From CAVTPD01 sp963736575 (lineage in GTDB: Bacteria > Bacteroidota > Bacteroidia > Cytophagales > JAAEPT01), in assembly GCA_963736575.1 (NCBI GenBank), contig CAVTPD010000001.1, positions 124,001 to 188,000 of the forward strand: a DNA stretch of 64,000 bases, given 5' to 3'. The notes beneath the pieces are model-generated. The model worked only from the letters and a program-made list of their open reading frames with translations. It was not told where the DNA came from and made no database searches. Of the stretch, positions 8,151 to 17,228 are shown one piece after another. The first letter of the stretch is position 1. Every line of letters begins with the position of its first letter. Both the position numbers and the translations under genes were made by a program.

Positions 8151-8265
8151 GTTTCATGCCATGTGAGGCGGGGATCAAGTGCATCCGGCGGCGCGTATTC
8201 GAAATGGAGGATGCGGCGGCGGGTGGGGCGGGTGCTGCGTTTTGAGGAATGGAGGATGAGAGGGC
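8151..8265 (-). pseudogene. fragment of a phytanoyl-CoA dioxygenase gene (duplicate of 9027-9137)
   Basis: This stretch is nearly identical to the 3' part of the PhyH gene about 870 bases downstream. Both read, on the minus strand, RRRILHFEYAPPDALD followed by R-L-T-W-H-E, and share the run CGCGTATTCGAAATGGAGGA. It has no upstream or downstream part of the gene attached. It is a recombination or duplication scar with HigBA sitting between the two copies. Confidence 0.7.
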
Positions 8266-8280
8266 AGGGCACGGTAGGAG

Positions 8281-8577
8281 TCACGCAACCAAAGGCCGGA
8301 TGCGTGCGAGGGCATCGGCATGTTCCTCGCGGGCGGCGGCGAGGTCGTGCATATGCTGGAGGTTGAGCCAGTATTCGGGGGGGGTGTCGAAGTATTTGCC
8401 GAATCGCAGCGCGGTGGCGGCGGTGATTCCCTGGCGACCCTTGATGATGGAGGTGATCCTGCTGTGGGGCAGGCCGGTGTCCTTGGCGAGCCGGTACTGG
8501 GTGATGGCCAAATCGCCGAGCGCTTCCTTGAGCGTCTCGCCGGGATGAGGGTTGTGAAGTAATGGGGCAGGTTTCAT
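8281..8577 (-). CDS. higA: HigA-family antitoxin
   Basis: The start at 8577 (MKPAPLLHNPHPGETLKEAL) gives 98 residues, the normal HigA/VapI size; the frame is open further upstream but that overlaps higB. It has the family N-terminus with HPGE, an HTH-XRE domain (YRLAKDTGLPHSRITSIIKG, with the recognition helix in the second half), and the C-terminal block FGKYFDTPPEYWLNLQHMHDL. HigA neutralises HigB by direct binding and represses the operon. It follows higB by 7 bases, the toxin-first order typical for higBA. Confidence 0.9.
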   Translation of the reverse strand: MKPAPLLHNPHPGETLKEALGDLAITQYRLAKDTGLPHSRITSIIKGRQGITAATALRFGKYFDTPPEYWLNLQHMHDLAAAREEHADALARIRPLVA

Positions 8578-8584
8578 GGCGGGT

Positions 8585-8866
8585 TCAATGGTAGTCTTCG
8601 ATGCTGACGTTCTCGGGGCCTTGGGGGCTCCATGTGAAGGTGATGCGCCATTGGTCGTTGATGCGGATGGCGTGGCTGCCCTTGCGGTTTCCCAACAAGG
8701 GATGAAGGCGGTTGGATGGCGGGAAGCGAAGAGTTTCAAGGGTGGGCGCTGCCGCAAGCTCGCGGAGTTTGCGCAGCGCCCGATCCTGGATGTCGGGTGG
8801 CAGCTTGCGTGATCGCTGGCGGTTCCAGATTTTCTCGGTTTCCCGGTCTGCGAAGCTTTGGATCAC
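8585..8866 (-). CDS. higB: HigB/RelE-family mRNA interferase toxin
   Basis: A 93-residue RelE-fold toxin: MIQSFADRETEKIWNRQRS at the N-terminus, a helical hairpin, then the core LRFPPSNRLHPLLGNRKGSHAIRINDQWRITF and the C-terminal SIEDYH. This is the standard HigB pattern, with basic residues and a terminal acidic-Tyr-His. Such toxins cleave mRNA on the ribosome. It precedes higA by 7 bases. The operon promoter should lie in 8867-8970, where HigA would also bind; I could not define the palindrome with confidence. Confidence 0.9.
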   Translation of the reverse strand: MIQSFADRETEKIWNRQRSRKLPPDIQDRALRKLRELAAAPTLETLRFPPSNRLHPLLGNRKGSHAIRINDQWRITFTWSPQGPENVSIEDYH

Positions 8867-8975
8867 TCGGGCAAGGTATGCTATTTACGGTTTTCGTCAA
8901 TAGGCGATTTCCAAGTGAATGGCTCAGGCTTCTCGAATTCACAGTGATCTAGCCACAGAGTCCTGCCACAACGCC

Positions 8976-9007
8976 AATCCATCAGCTTCACCAGCTCCTC
9001 ACTCCCA
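8976..9007 (-). repeat. partial copy of the 3' end of the ASCH gene
   Basis: AATCCATCAGCTTCAC at 8976-8991 is identical to 5551-5566, and the following 16 bases are mostly conserved. At 5551 this encodes the last residues of the ASCH protein (ELVKLMD). Here it is joined to the end of the PhyH gene and supplies that gene's last codons and stop in another frame. It marks a recombination junction between the two accessory loci. Confidence 0.55.
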
Positions 9008-9689
9008 GAGGTTCTTGTGGAGAAAGGGTTTCGTGCCAGGTGAGGCGGGAGTCAAGCGCATCCGGGGGCGCGTATTCGAAATGGAGGATGCGGCGGCGGT
9101 TTGGGCGGGTGCTGCGTTTTGATGAATGCAGGATGAGAGGGGACATGAGGAGGACGTCGCCGGGCTGGCATTCGCAGAGGATGGAAGATTCTGCGGTGAG
9201 TTCGGGGATTTTTTCGGAAGCCAGCTTTCCGTGAAGATGGGAGCCGGGGACGATGCTTAGGGCGCCGTTGTCCGCTCCTGTGGGATCGAGGTGGATTCTG
9301 GCGGTGATCATTCGGTTCAGTAAGGCGACGGGTGGTTGGACGTGGGGGATGCCGTCCTTGACGCTCCATGGGCCGTAGTTGTCGCTGTCGGTTTTCTCGG
9401 TAACGCAAATGGTCAGATCCTGGTGCCAGGCGACGGGCCAGTTTTCTTCGGGTGTTTTGTCGAAGAGAATGGATCGGACTGGGATGAAATCCGGGTTTGG
9501 AAACAGGGAAATGAGTATAGGGGATAGGGAAAGCCGATTGAAAAGGGCGGAGCGTTTGCCGAGGTGCCGGACGCATGTGGAATCTGCCTTGGAGGCGATT
9601 TCATCGGCTTCCGCTTGTAAAGTTTCGATATCGGAAAGGGAGAAGACGGCACGGTGGATTTCGTAGCCGTCCCGGATGAGGGAGGTCAT
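8988..9689 (-). CDS. phytanoyl-CoA dioxygenase (PhyH) family protein
   Basis: A 233-residue Fe(II)/2-oxoglutarate dioxygenase-like protein. The iron site is visible as AWHQDLTI (His89, Asp91) and a distal His in LMSPLILHSSKRS; the Arg of RRRILHFEYA fits the 2-oxoglutarate carboxylate contact. GADNGALSIVPGSHLHG is the usual PhyH strand-turn before the jelly-roll end. The substrate is unknown. The last few residues (GVRSW) come from the fused ASCH-like scrap. The gene follows an M20 peptidase by 71 bases on the same strand. Confidence 0.82.
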   Translation of the reverse strand: MTSLIRDGYEIHRAVFSLSDIETLQAEADEIASKADSTCVRHLGKRSALFNRLSLSPILISLFPNPDFIPVRSILFDKTPEENWPVAWHQDLTICVTEKTDSDNYGPWSVKDGIPHVQPPVALLNRMITARIHLDPTGADNGALSIVPGSHLHGKLASEKIPELTAESSILCECQPGDVLLMSPLILHSSKRSTRPNRRRILHFEYAPPDALDSRLTWHETLSPQEPLGVRSW

Positions 9690-9760
9690 GGGGAATGATT
9701 TCTAACCGCCAAGGAATAAAGAATTTAAGACAAGAAACGCCGCCTGAAGGCAGCGCTCCT

Positions 9761-11092
9761 TCACTTCGAGAGTTCTTCGAGGAGGGCTTGGTTGAGTTTT
9801 ATTCCTGCATCGAAGTTGGCGATGGGGAAGTTTTCGTTGGGAGAATGGATTTGTGCGTCCGACAGGGCAAGGCCGAGTAGAAGGGTGTCGACACCGAGAA
9901 TGTCGCGAAATGCCTGGACAATTGGGATCGAGCCACCTTCGCGAATTAGCATGGGTTCACCCGGAAAAGTCGATCTGAGTGCGCGTTGAGCGGCTTGACC
10001 AAAATCTGAATGGGGATCGGAAGCATATGGCTTGCCGTCGTGCCCCAGATCAATCTCCATGTTCACACCCGGGGGGCAATGTTTTTCAAGATGTGCCTTG
10101 AGCTGCTGCAGGACGGTTTGGGGATCCTGGTCGGGGACGAGGCGAAGGGAAAATTTCACGAAAGCCTCGGCGGGAAGAACGGTCTTGGAACCTTCCCCCT
10201 GATACCCGCCGCCGATCCCATTGACCTCGGCAGTGGGGCGAGCCCAAGTGCGCTCTGCGGATGAATATCCCGGCTCGCCAAAAAGGGCTGGAGACCCGGT
10301 GACTTTGAGGAAATCATCGTCTTTGACGCCGGGAACTTTCCCCCACATTTCACGTTCCCAAGCTTCCAGTGGGCGGACGTCATCATAAAATCCATCAATG
10401 GCAACTGTGCCGTCATCAAGATGAAGAGAGGCGACAAGACGCGCGACAGCGGTAGCTGGATTGGCAACGGCGCCGCCAAACAGGCCGGAGTGGAGATCCC
10501 GCGCGGGCCCGGTGATCTTGACCTCCGCGCACGCGATTCCGCGCAATCCGTAGCCGAGGGTGCCGGTGTTTGGCGCGACCATGCCGGTATCGGAAATCGC
10601 GATGATGTCGCACTTCAGGGAATCGCGGTGTTTCTCCAAGAATGGTGCGAGGTTCGGAGAGCCGATTTCCTCCTCTCCTTCGAATAAGAGGATAATGTTC
10701 ACAGGCAGCTCGCCCTTCTCTATCAGCGTTTTCTCGATACCAAGGATGTGCGCCAGCATCTGACCTTTGTTGTCAGTAGCTCCGCGAGCCCAGATTTTGC
10801 CCTCGCGTATGACTGGAGCAAAGGGCGGACTTTCCCATAGATCGAGAGGATCGGCTGGCTGGACATCATAATGACCGTATATCAGGACTGTCTTACGATC
10901 GGGTAAATGTTTGTTTCTCGCGATGACGATCGGGTGGCCGGGCGTTTCATGAGCTGCGGTATCGAGACCCATTGAGCTCAGCTTTTTGACAAGCCATTCG
11001 GCACATTCCAGGACATCCTGTTTATGCTTTGAGTCGGTCGAAACGCTTGGAAAGGAAAGAAAGGCGAAAAGGTCTTGTAGCTCCGGAGTCAT
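9761..11092 (-). CDS. M20 family dipeptidase/metallopeptidase
   Basis: A 443-residue zinc peptidase of the M20 family. It shows the ligands and catalytic residues: IYGHYDVQP (His74, Asp76), GATDNKG (Asp107), LLFEGEEEIGS (catalytic Glu and ligand Glu near 141-142), ISDTG (Asp) and the C-terminal LALSDAQIHSPNE (His). A dimerisation domain starts with LHSGLFGGAVANP. Close homologues are cytosolic di- and tripeptidases; the exact substrate is open. The length matches the family and the start MTPELQDLFAFLSFPSVST is conserved. Confidence 0.9.
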   Translation of the reverse strand: MTPELQDLFAFLSFPSVSTDSKHKQDVLECAEWLVKKLSSMGLDTAAHETPGHPIVIARNKHLPDRKTVLIYGHYDVQPADPLDLWESPPFAPVIREGKIWARGATDNKGQMLAHILGIEKTLIEKGELPVNIILLFEGEEEIGSPNLAPFLEKHRDSLKCDIIAISDTGMVAPNTGTLGYGLRGIACAEVKITGPARDLHSGLFGGAVANPATAVARLVASLHLDDGTVAIDGFYDDVRPLEAWEREMWGKVPGVKDDDFLKVTGSPALFGEPGYSSAERTWARPTAEVNGIGGGYQGEGSKTVLPAEAFVKFSLRLVPDQDPQTVLQQLKAHLEKHCPPGVNMEIDLGHDGKPYASDPHSDFGQAAQRALRSTFPGEPMLIREGGSIPIVQAFRDILGVDTLLLGLALSDAQIHSPNENFPIANFDAGIKLNQALLEELSK

Positions 11093-11139
11093 TCTGCGGC
11101 CAAGCTAGCCTTTGCCGACTTGGCCGGAAAGGAAAAGGA

Positions 11140-12160
11140 TCAGAATGATTCGTCAAACAGCGTATCTGCCACCGCCCAGTTTTCGGCGATCACCCTGGAG
11201 ATCTGAAACTGACGCCTTTCGGTGGCGGGTAGGCTGGTCAGCTCCAGCGTCGCACGATGAAGACGGTCGTCCGAATTGAGAATTTTTGACAGAGCGTGGA
11301 ATTGCGGTGTTTTACGTTTCACGTAGGCGTAAAGGATTTCATCGGTATCCGGTGAGACGAGTGCGTAGGATTGCCACAATTTTTCGTCGGAAAACGTGCC
11401 GTTGTAGTAGGTGTCTCTCGTTATGAAGACGCGGACCGTGGAAATGGGCGATTTCCCCAAAAGAATATTCTCCCAGCTGTCTGAGCTAGTCCGGGCAAAT
11501 GCATCGAAGTCAATGCGCCAGTCTCCTCCTGATTGAGGAACCAGAAGGGCGACACGATTCCGCTTGAGGCCGTTCTTTGTGGTGTTGACCACCACTCTTT
11601 CGACCAAGGTCCCGTTTGTGAACAGAGGGCCTATCCATTTCATATCGGTCACAGGTCCGTCCAGCTCTTCGCAGTTTCTCAAGAATGCCTACGGCCTCTT
11701 CGGGCGTTGTTTCCGACGGCAGTTTGAAAAAATCGGTGATTTTGCCGGGACTGCGATTTGAAAGCGCGGCTGCGACGAGTTCCAAAGACGCAACTTCCCC
11801 CGGACTTTGATTTTTTGGGTTGGGATCTTCTGCGAAAATCTGGTCGAGATTTGGCGCCCGTTCTGTCGCTACCTCGGATTTGCTCTTCGAGCCGGAGTTT
11901 TTGGCGACTTTTGAGAAAACAAAAATGAGGACGATGCCTGCCGAGGCGACTGCGAGGACAAGTGACCAGGCTTTTACCAACTTCTGCCTTCGCAACCTCT
12001 GCCCGGATGTAAACCCCGTTCCGTTTTTTCCCGAGGTTCCGGACTGTGGAGATCTCGGTACGCGACCGATTCCTGGCGCCTCTCCCATTGACCGAGACGT
12101 CTTTTCTCCGCCACAGCGGCTCGGCTTGTCGCCGGTGATACGATTCATATCCCGCCGCAT
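11140..12160 (-). pseudogene. single-pass membrane protein of unknown function, frameshifted near 11680
   Basis: Two overlapping frames make one protein of about 340 residues. The 5' part (from 12160) has a long polar, Gly/Ser/Arg-rich N-terminus, one transmembrane helix (WSLVLAVASAGIVLIFVF) and a linker up to EEAVGILEKL. The 3' part begins in another frame as RNCEELDGPVTDMKW and runs to 11140. One missing base near 11683 would connect them (ILLRNCEELDGP). No family is recognised; the C-terminal half looks like a soluble, beta-rich extracytoplasmic domain. It lies downstream of a lipoprotein gene on the same strand. Confidence 0.6.
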
Positions 12161-12176
12161 CTTTTCGATTTTGTGC

Positions 12177-12680
12177 TTAAGGGACCAAGGTCACGGAGTA
12201 GGGATCGTAATGATCGGTTGGCCGGAAAAGCCAACCGGGATCCTTGTCGACGACTTCATATCCTGTGAGGCGGAAGACGGGAAGGAACTGGTTGCTGTTC
12301 GGATCATACGCTTCCTGCCCGGTGTAGTTTCCGCGGATCTTGTATTGGTAGTTGTTATCGAAAGCATATTGAGCGCCGGGAGGCCCGTTCTCGGACAAGC
12401 GGTCGGGGCTGCGTTTGTTTGTCTCGTCAAAAATAACGAGCTTGGCACGGGACGGTGACTGCCTGGGCTGACGGAGGTATCCCCAGAAACGCGTCTTTTT
12501 CACATGGTAGCGACGTCCGTAGTAGAAGTCTCCGGTGGCCTCGTTCGCGATAGCAGAGTCGCGCTCCGCCTGTGTAGGCCCCCCCATGTTAGGCGGCCCG
12601 CCGCTACCGCCGGATGAGCCGGCGCATTGGCAGAGGAAATAACATAACGCCGAGACCAGCGCCCATTTGAGTTTCAACAT
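12177..12680 (-). CDS. putative lipoprotein
   Basis: A 167-residue protein with a short lipoprotein signal: MLKLKWALVSALCYFLCQCAG, with a Cys near residue 19 followed by a Ser/Gly-rich spacer. The mature part (GDFYYGRRYHVKKTRFWGYLR...) has many aromatic residues and a C-terminal TGYEVVDKDPGWLFRP region but no known domain. It is probably anchored to the outer or inner membrane. It lies 16 bases upstream of the frameshifted membrane protein gene and may be transcribed with it. Confidence 0.7.
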   Translation of the reverse strand: MLKLKWALVSALCYFLCQCAGSSGGSGGPPNMGGPTQAERDSAIANEATGDFYYGRRYHVKKTRFWGYLRQPRQSPSRAKLVIFDETNKRSPDRLSENGPPGAQYAFDNNYQYKIRGNYTGQEAYDPNSNQFLPVFRLTGYEVVDKDPGWLFRPTDHYDPYSVTLVP

Positions 12681-12733
12681 GGGCTGATTTATTCATGTAG
12701 GCGGGGCGAGGTAAATGCAGAAAACACGCTGGC

Positions 12734-13552
12734 TCAGCACTTGTTCAAGGTGCGTAGCGCGCGCTTGACGATATGGGCGGTCTCTTTCGTCTGGGATTCC
12801 CTTTCCCATCGGTCGCATGTTTTCCTGACAAGCTCGGGCGAGGTTTTGCTGGCATCGTTGAGCCAGTTCCCGACCGAGAGCCGGACATATTTTGAAGGAT
12901 CGGACTTCAACGGTTCGAGCAATGCAATGCCGGGCAAGGGGTCGTCTTTCAATTCCCGGACATGGCGGCACCAGACTCCGCGAGGTCGGGTGAGCTCTGA
13001 TGCGAAACGGCGAAGACGGTCATCAGGCTCAAGCGTGAATGGCCGGAGGATTTCGAAAGTTTCCGGCTGGTTTCCGATAAATTCCTCCCTCAACGCAAGC
13101 CAGGCGATTTCGGGCACCGCCATGTTCGTATCTGCGGCATACGGGCGGATCAGTAGAAACTTTTCCTCCAGGGAAAGCCGTGGATGCAGGCCGACAAGGT
13201 AAGCTCCCCATGCCCGGGCGGAATCGGAAATTTCCGCGAGGAGGAGCTCTGAAGCAGACTCCACATCCTCTCGCGTCTCGAAAACTCCAGATAGATAGCT
13301 TCCAACGGCCGCGATCTTCTTCGGAGCGGTCGAGGGCGTGGTTTCTGCAAATTTTTTCTCGAGACCGGCGATATGAGCCTGCCAACCCAGTTTCCCAAAT
13401 ATGATCCTGGCAAGCTCGATCTGATCGACTACCAGCCATTCGCAGAGGTTGACGCTCTCAATTTCTCCCGAGTTGAGGAGATTGAGGATATCTTTGGGGA
13501 CGGAGGCAGTATTGCGAGCCCCGGTGCGGTTCAGGATGTGGTCTGGTATCAT
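12734..13552 (-). CDS. HEAT-repeat/AlkD-like DNA alkylation repair family protein
   Basis: The start at 13552 (MIPDHILNRTGARN) gives 272 residues; the frame is open 138 bases further upstream but overlaps the divergent gene. It is all-helical, and the C-terminal region RPRGVWCRHVRELKDDPLPG, then LEPLKSDPSKYVRLSVGNWLND and KTSPELV, is characteristic of AlkD/AlkC-like HEAT proteins that flip or excise alkylated bases. AlkD-type catalytic residues cannot be assigned with certainty. It is divergent from a nucleotidyltransferase gene with a 47-base shared upstream region. Confidence 0.72.
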   Translation of the reverse strand: MIPDHILNRTGARNTASVPKDILNLLNSGEIESVNLCEWLVVDQIELARIIFGKLGWQAHIAGLEKKFAETTPSTAPKKIAAVGSYLSGVFETREDVESASELLLAEISDSARAWGAYLVGLHPRLSLEEKFLLIRPYAADTNMAVPEIAWLALREEFIGNQPETFEILRPFTLEPDDRLRRFASELTRPRGVWCRHVRELKDDPLPGIALLEPLKSDPSKYVRLSVGNWLNDASKTSPELVRKTCDRWERESQTKETAHIVKRALRTLNKC

Positions 13553-13599
13553 GAAACGGGGATCTCGACAGGCCCGGCCTGCAAGTGATAGGTTATGAC

Positions 13600-14217
13600 A
13601 TGGCTGGCGCGATAGTATTTTCTGAATCGACCAACTGGCATCGTATGGCTGAAGGAATTGAAAAGGTAAAAGAGAGGCTTCGCCGCGCAACGGCGTTGCT
13701 TGATAATGCTGGAATCGATTACGCGGTGATCGGCGGGAATGCCGTTGCGGCTTGGGTGTCCAGGGTTGATGACTCGGTGGTGCGCAATACGCGCGATGTG
13801 GATTTGTTGGTTCGCCGGAGCGATCTGGAGAAAATTACTCCGGTTATGGAAGCCGGAGGGTTTATCCATAGATCGGTCTCCATCCTGGGCGGTAAGGGTC
13901 GCATTGAGATGTATCTGGATGGTCCGGGTGCCAAAGCTCGGGATGGGGTCCACCTGATCTTCGCCGGTGAAAAGGTCAATCCCGAGGCAATCGAGCCATC
14001 GCCTGAGGTGGGCGAAGTCGACCCATCACACGGTGATTTCAAACTTCTGGAATTAGATGCGCTGGTAGTGATGAAATTGACGTCTTATCGCGATAAGGAT
14101 CGTGTTCATCTTAGAGACATGATCGAAATTGGAATGCTCGACGAAGACTGGCTGCCTCGCGTCCCCGAATCCCTTCGCGATCGTTTGCAGGCATTGCTGG
14201 ACGATCCGGACGGCTGA
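13600..14217 (+). CDS. nucleotidyltransferase-fold protein
   Basis: The ATG at 13600 (MAGAIVFSESTNWHRMAE) gives 205 residues; an ATG at 13585 in the same frame is less likely. YAVIGGNAVAAWV supplies the G-G motif and NTRDVDLLVRRSDL the D-x-D metal-binding pair of the Pol-beta-type nucleotidyltransferase fold, followed by a conserved LELDALVVMKLTSYRDKDRVHLRDM helix seen in MNT/AbiEii-like proteins. These often act as toxins or antitoxins, or modify unknown partners. No obvious partner gene is adjacent. Confidence 0.75.
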   Translation: MAGAIVFSESTNWHRMAEGIEKVKERLRRATALLDNAGIDYAVIGGNAVAAWVSRVDDSVVRNTRDVDLLVRRSDLEKITPVMEAGGFIHRSVSILGGKGRIEMYLDGPGAKARDGVHLIFAGEKVNPEAIEPSPEVGEVDPSHGDFKLLELDALVVMKLTSYRDKDRVHLRDMIEIGMLDEDWLPRVPESLRDRLQALLDDPDG

Positions 14218-14221
14218 TTTC

Positions 14222-15454
14222 TTACGAAATCAAATTCTTCAATCGCTCGCAGACCTCCACGACGTTTTCGCGTGAGTTGAACGCGGAGATGCGGAAGTAG
14301 CCTTCGCCAGCCGAACCAAAGCCGGAGCCTGGGGTGATGACCACCTGCGCTTCCTCAAGCATCTTGTCGAACATCTGCCATGACGTGACACCTTCCGGAC
14401 AGCCGACCCAGACGTAAGGCGCATTTTCGCCCCCGAACACCCGGAGCCCAAGTGCCTCGCAGGCTTCGCGAAGAAGCTTTGCGTTCCCCATGTAGTGATT
14501 GATCAAATCCGCGACCTGCTTTTTACCTTCTTCGGAAAACACCGCTGCCGCACCCCTTTGGACGGGATAGGATGCGCCATTGAATTTGGTCGAATGGCGG
14601 CGAGACCAGAGCTGATGAATCGGAACCGGAGTGCCGTCTTCGGTGCGGCCGGTAAGAGTTTTCGGAATCACAGTGTAGGCGCAGCGGACGCCGGTGAATC
14701 CACCGTTCTTCGAAAACGAGCGGAATTCGATCGCGCATTCCTTGGCTCCTTCGATTTCAAAGATCGAGCGCGGAATTTCAGGATCTTGGATAAAGGCTTC
14801 GTAAGCGGCATCGAAGAGAATGATCGCGTCGTTCGCCTTCGCATAGTCGACCCATTTTGCGAGCTGCTCGCGAGTGGCGGTCGCACCTGTCGGATTATTT
14901 GGAAAGCAGAGGTAGATCAGATCGGCTTTTTCAGAAGGGACGTCGGCCACGAAATTGTTCTCAGCGGTGCACGGCATGTATAAAAGTCCATCGTAGGCCC
15001 CTTTTTCATCGGCGTCTCCGGTATTCCCGGCCATGACGTTTGTATCCACATAGACCGGGTAGACCGGATCGGTAATCGCGATGGTGTTCCCTTTTCCAAA
15101 GATATCGAGAATGTTCCCGGTGTCGCACTTGGAGCCGTCCGAAATGAAAATTTCATCCGGGCTGATACCCAGATCGGCGAACTGATTCTCAACGATCGCT
15201 TCGCGGAGGAACTCGTAACCTTGCTCGGGGCCGTATCCTTTGAACGTCGCGCGATCGCCTTGTTCGTCTACGGCGGCGTGCATCGCATCACGGACGGCGG
15301 AAGGAAGGGGCTCGGTAACGTCGCCGATTCCGCAACGTATGATCCGCGCCGCTTTGTCGGGAGCCGTTTCAGTGTAAGCCTTTACGCGACGGCCGATTTC
15401 AGGGAAAAGGTAACCTGCCTTAAGCTTGAGAAAATTCGAGTTGATCGTTGCCAT
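14222..15454 (-). CDS. dapL: LL-diaminopimelate aminotransferase
   Basis: A 410-residue PLP aminotransferase. DapL converts tetrahydrodipicolinate directly to LL-diaminopimelate with glutamate as donor, a one-step route to lysine and peptidoglycan precursors used by Verrucomicrobiota, Chlamydiae, cyanobacteria and plants. Hallmarks are IRCGIGDVTEPLP, the cofactor-stacking region, FPNNPTGA, FDAAYEAF, the Schiff-base lysine in SFSKNGGFTGVRCAY, and the C-terminal GEGYFRISAFN. Length and start (MATINSNFLKLKAGYLFPEI) are canonical. It stands alone, convergent with the upstream nucleotidyltransferase gene (4 bases apart). Confidence 0.97.
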   Translation of the reverse strand: MATINSNFLKLKAGYLFPEIGRRVKAYTETAPDKAARIIRCGIGDVTEPLPSAVRDAMHAAVDEQGDRATFKGYGPEQGYEFLREAIVENQFADLGISPDEIFISDGSKCDTGNILDIFGKGNTIAITDPVYPVYVDTNVMAGNTGDADEKGAYDGLLYMPCTAENNFVADVPSEKADLIYLCFPNNPTGATATREQLAKWVDYAKANDAIILFDAAYEAFIQDPEIPRSIFEIEGAKECAIEFRSFSKNGGFTGVRCAYTVIPKTLTGRTEDGTPVPIHQLWSRRHSTKFNGASYPVQRGAAAVFSEEGKKQVADLINHYMGNAKLLREACEALGLRVFGGENAPYVWVGCPEGVTSWQMFDKMLEEAQVVITPGSGFGSAGEGYFRISAFNSRENVVEVCERLKNLIS

Positions 15455-15587
15455 GGCGAGAGGGTTTAGGTGTGTGAGCGACGCGGGGCAAGTGTCGGAT
15501 TCAATTTTTGAGGAGATGCGGCTAGCAGCGGCGTCTCCGGTTTAAAAAACTCATTGAGGCAAGCGGGGAAACAGCTAGTTCTGTTGC

Positions 15588-17144
15588 GTGAATAGTTGGC
15601 AGACGGCGGTCGATGTCATTGCGGATGCCGCAAAGGCCGGAGTGGGGGAGTTCGTCGTATGCGGCGGGGCGCGCAACGCTGTTTTATTGGAAGTCCTGTC
15701 GCAAATGGAGGCCGCAGGTGCAGTGCGTGTCTGGAGTCATTTTGAGGAAAGATCCGCAGGATTTTTCGCGCTGGGCCGGACAATGGAGTCCGGGAAGCCA
15801 TGTGCTGTGGTCGTTACCAGCGGGACAGCGGTCGCGGAACTTTTTCCTGCCGTGATCGAAGGGTTTTATCAGGCAAGGCCACTAGTAGTCATCACTGCGG
15901 ACAGGCCTGAAAGCTTTCGAGGAAGCGGAGCACCTCAGGCGATCGAGCAAGTCGGGATATTCAACGGGTATGCGGTCGAGGACCTGAAAAGCTGGAGCGG
16001 CATCGGCCCCCTGCATCTGAACGTGGCACTGGAGGAATCTTTCGAAATCGTGAATGCGGACTTTTCTTCCTGCACATTAACGGATTTTGCGGTCGATTTC
16101 GGTAGGCCGAACGTGGGCGCGCTTGCTCGATGGATCCGGGAGCGAACTTTGCGGGGGCTGGTTGTGATGCTTGGCGATCTTGAACCCGCCGAGCAGGAGG
16201 AAGTCTTTCATTTCTGCGAAACCTTGGCTGCTCCGGTCATTGCCGATGGCACAAGCGGCCTTCGTGAAGCACTTCAGCATTTGTTCCTTGTCGAGGGAGA
16301 CGCATCTCTGAAGGCAAAACCACCGTCAAAAATTCTCCGATTGGGCGGCGTTCCGAGCGGGCGCTTCTGGCGCGATCTTGAGGACCTTCCCAATACGGAG
16401 GTTTGGTCCGTTTGTAGAAATGGATTCCGTGGCTTGGGCCGTGCGTCAAAGGTAATCCAGGGTTCGCTGGATCGGGTCCTTCCCGCAATGGGGGATTTTG
16501 AAGAAATCGGAGATGTCGCGGACCTGCTCGAAGGGGTGGAGGGGCGCGGCCAGCGGATCGAGGAGGCGCTCGAAACCTTTCCCGATAGCGAGCCTGGCTG
16601 GATGCGAACTCTGTCTGTTTTCGCATCGATAAGCGAAAGCGTCTATCTCGGTAACAGCCTTCCGATCCGTGAGTGGAATGCTTTCGGCCAATGGGAAAGG
16701 GCGGTGCCGACAGTCCGGGCGAACCGCGGTGCGAATGGCATTGACGGTCAGATAAGCTCTTGGTTGGGAGCCAGCGCCAACGAGGAAAATGCCTGGGGAA
16801 TCTTCGGAGACCTCACTGCGCTGTATGATATTGCCGGTCTGAAAATGCTTGGCCAGGTGAAGTGTGAGGGTCGGATCATGGCCGTGATCAACAACCGGGG
16901 CGGGCGGATATTTTCCCGCGTCCCCCGCCTCGATTCGATGTCCGAAAACGCCAAAAAGTGGATGGCCGCAGAGACGACCGTCAATTTTGAGGCGATGGCG
17001 GCCCTTTGGGGTATGGATTATATAAGAGTCACGCGTGCCGATGAATTCGATGGAGTGGAAGGAGCGGCCCGCGCCACTCTTGTCGAAGTGGTTCCGGATT
17101 CCGCTCAAACCGCCGGTTTTTGGCGCAGATTGGATGCTGGCTGA
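15588..17144 (+). CDS. menD: SEPHCHC synthase (menaquinone biosynthesis) MenD
   Basis: This 518-residue thiamine-diphosphate enzyme joins 2-oxoglutarate and isochorismate in menaquinone synthesis. It starts with GTG at 15588 (NSWQTAVDVIADAAKAGV). The N-terminal pyrimidine-binding domain has FEERSAGFFALGRTMESGKP and VVTSGTAVAELFPAVIE; the central part includes ITADRPESFRGSGAPQAIEQ; the C-terminal half has SLPIREWNAFG and NRGANGIDGQIS, both MenD signatures. It is slightly shorter than the E. coli enzyme (556). No other men gene is in the window. Confidence 0.93.
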   Translation: MNSWQTAVDVIADAAKAGVGEFVVCGGARNAVLLEVLSQMEAAGAVRVWSHFEERSAGFFALGRTMESGKPCAVVVTSGTAVAELFPAVIEGFYQARPLVVITADRPESFRGSGAPQAIEQVGIFNGYAVEDLKSWSGIGPLHLNVALEESFEIVNADFSSCTLTDFAVDFGRPNVGALARWIRERTLRGLVVMLGDLEPAEQEEVFHFCETLAAPVIADGTSGLREALQHLFLVEGDASLKAKPPSKILRLGGVPSGRFWRDLEDLPNTEVWSVCRNGFRGLGRASKVIQGSLDRVLPAMGDFEEIGDVADLLEGVEGRGQRIEEALETFPDSEPGWMRTLSVFASISESVYLGNSLPIREWNAFGQWERAVPTVRANRGANGIDGQISSWLGASANEENAWGIFGDLTALYDIAGLKMLGQVKCEGRIMAVINNRGGRIFSRVPRLDSMSENAKKWMAAETTVNFEAMAALWGMDYIRVTRADEFDGVEGAARATLVEVVPDSAQTAGFWRRLDAG

Positions 17145-17228
17145 AAAAATGATTCCCGCCGGGACGAAAATTTACCTTGGAGGTTTGCCCTCTGCCTTTC
17201 TACCCTCCGCGCACCGAGACCTACCATT

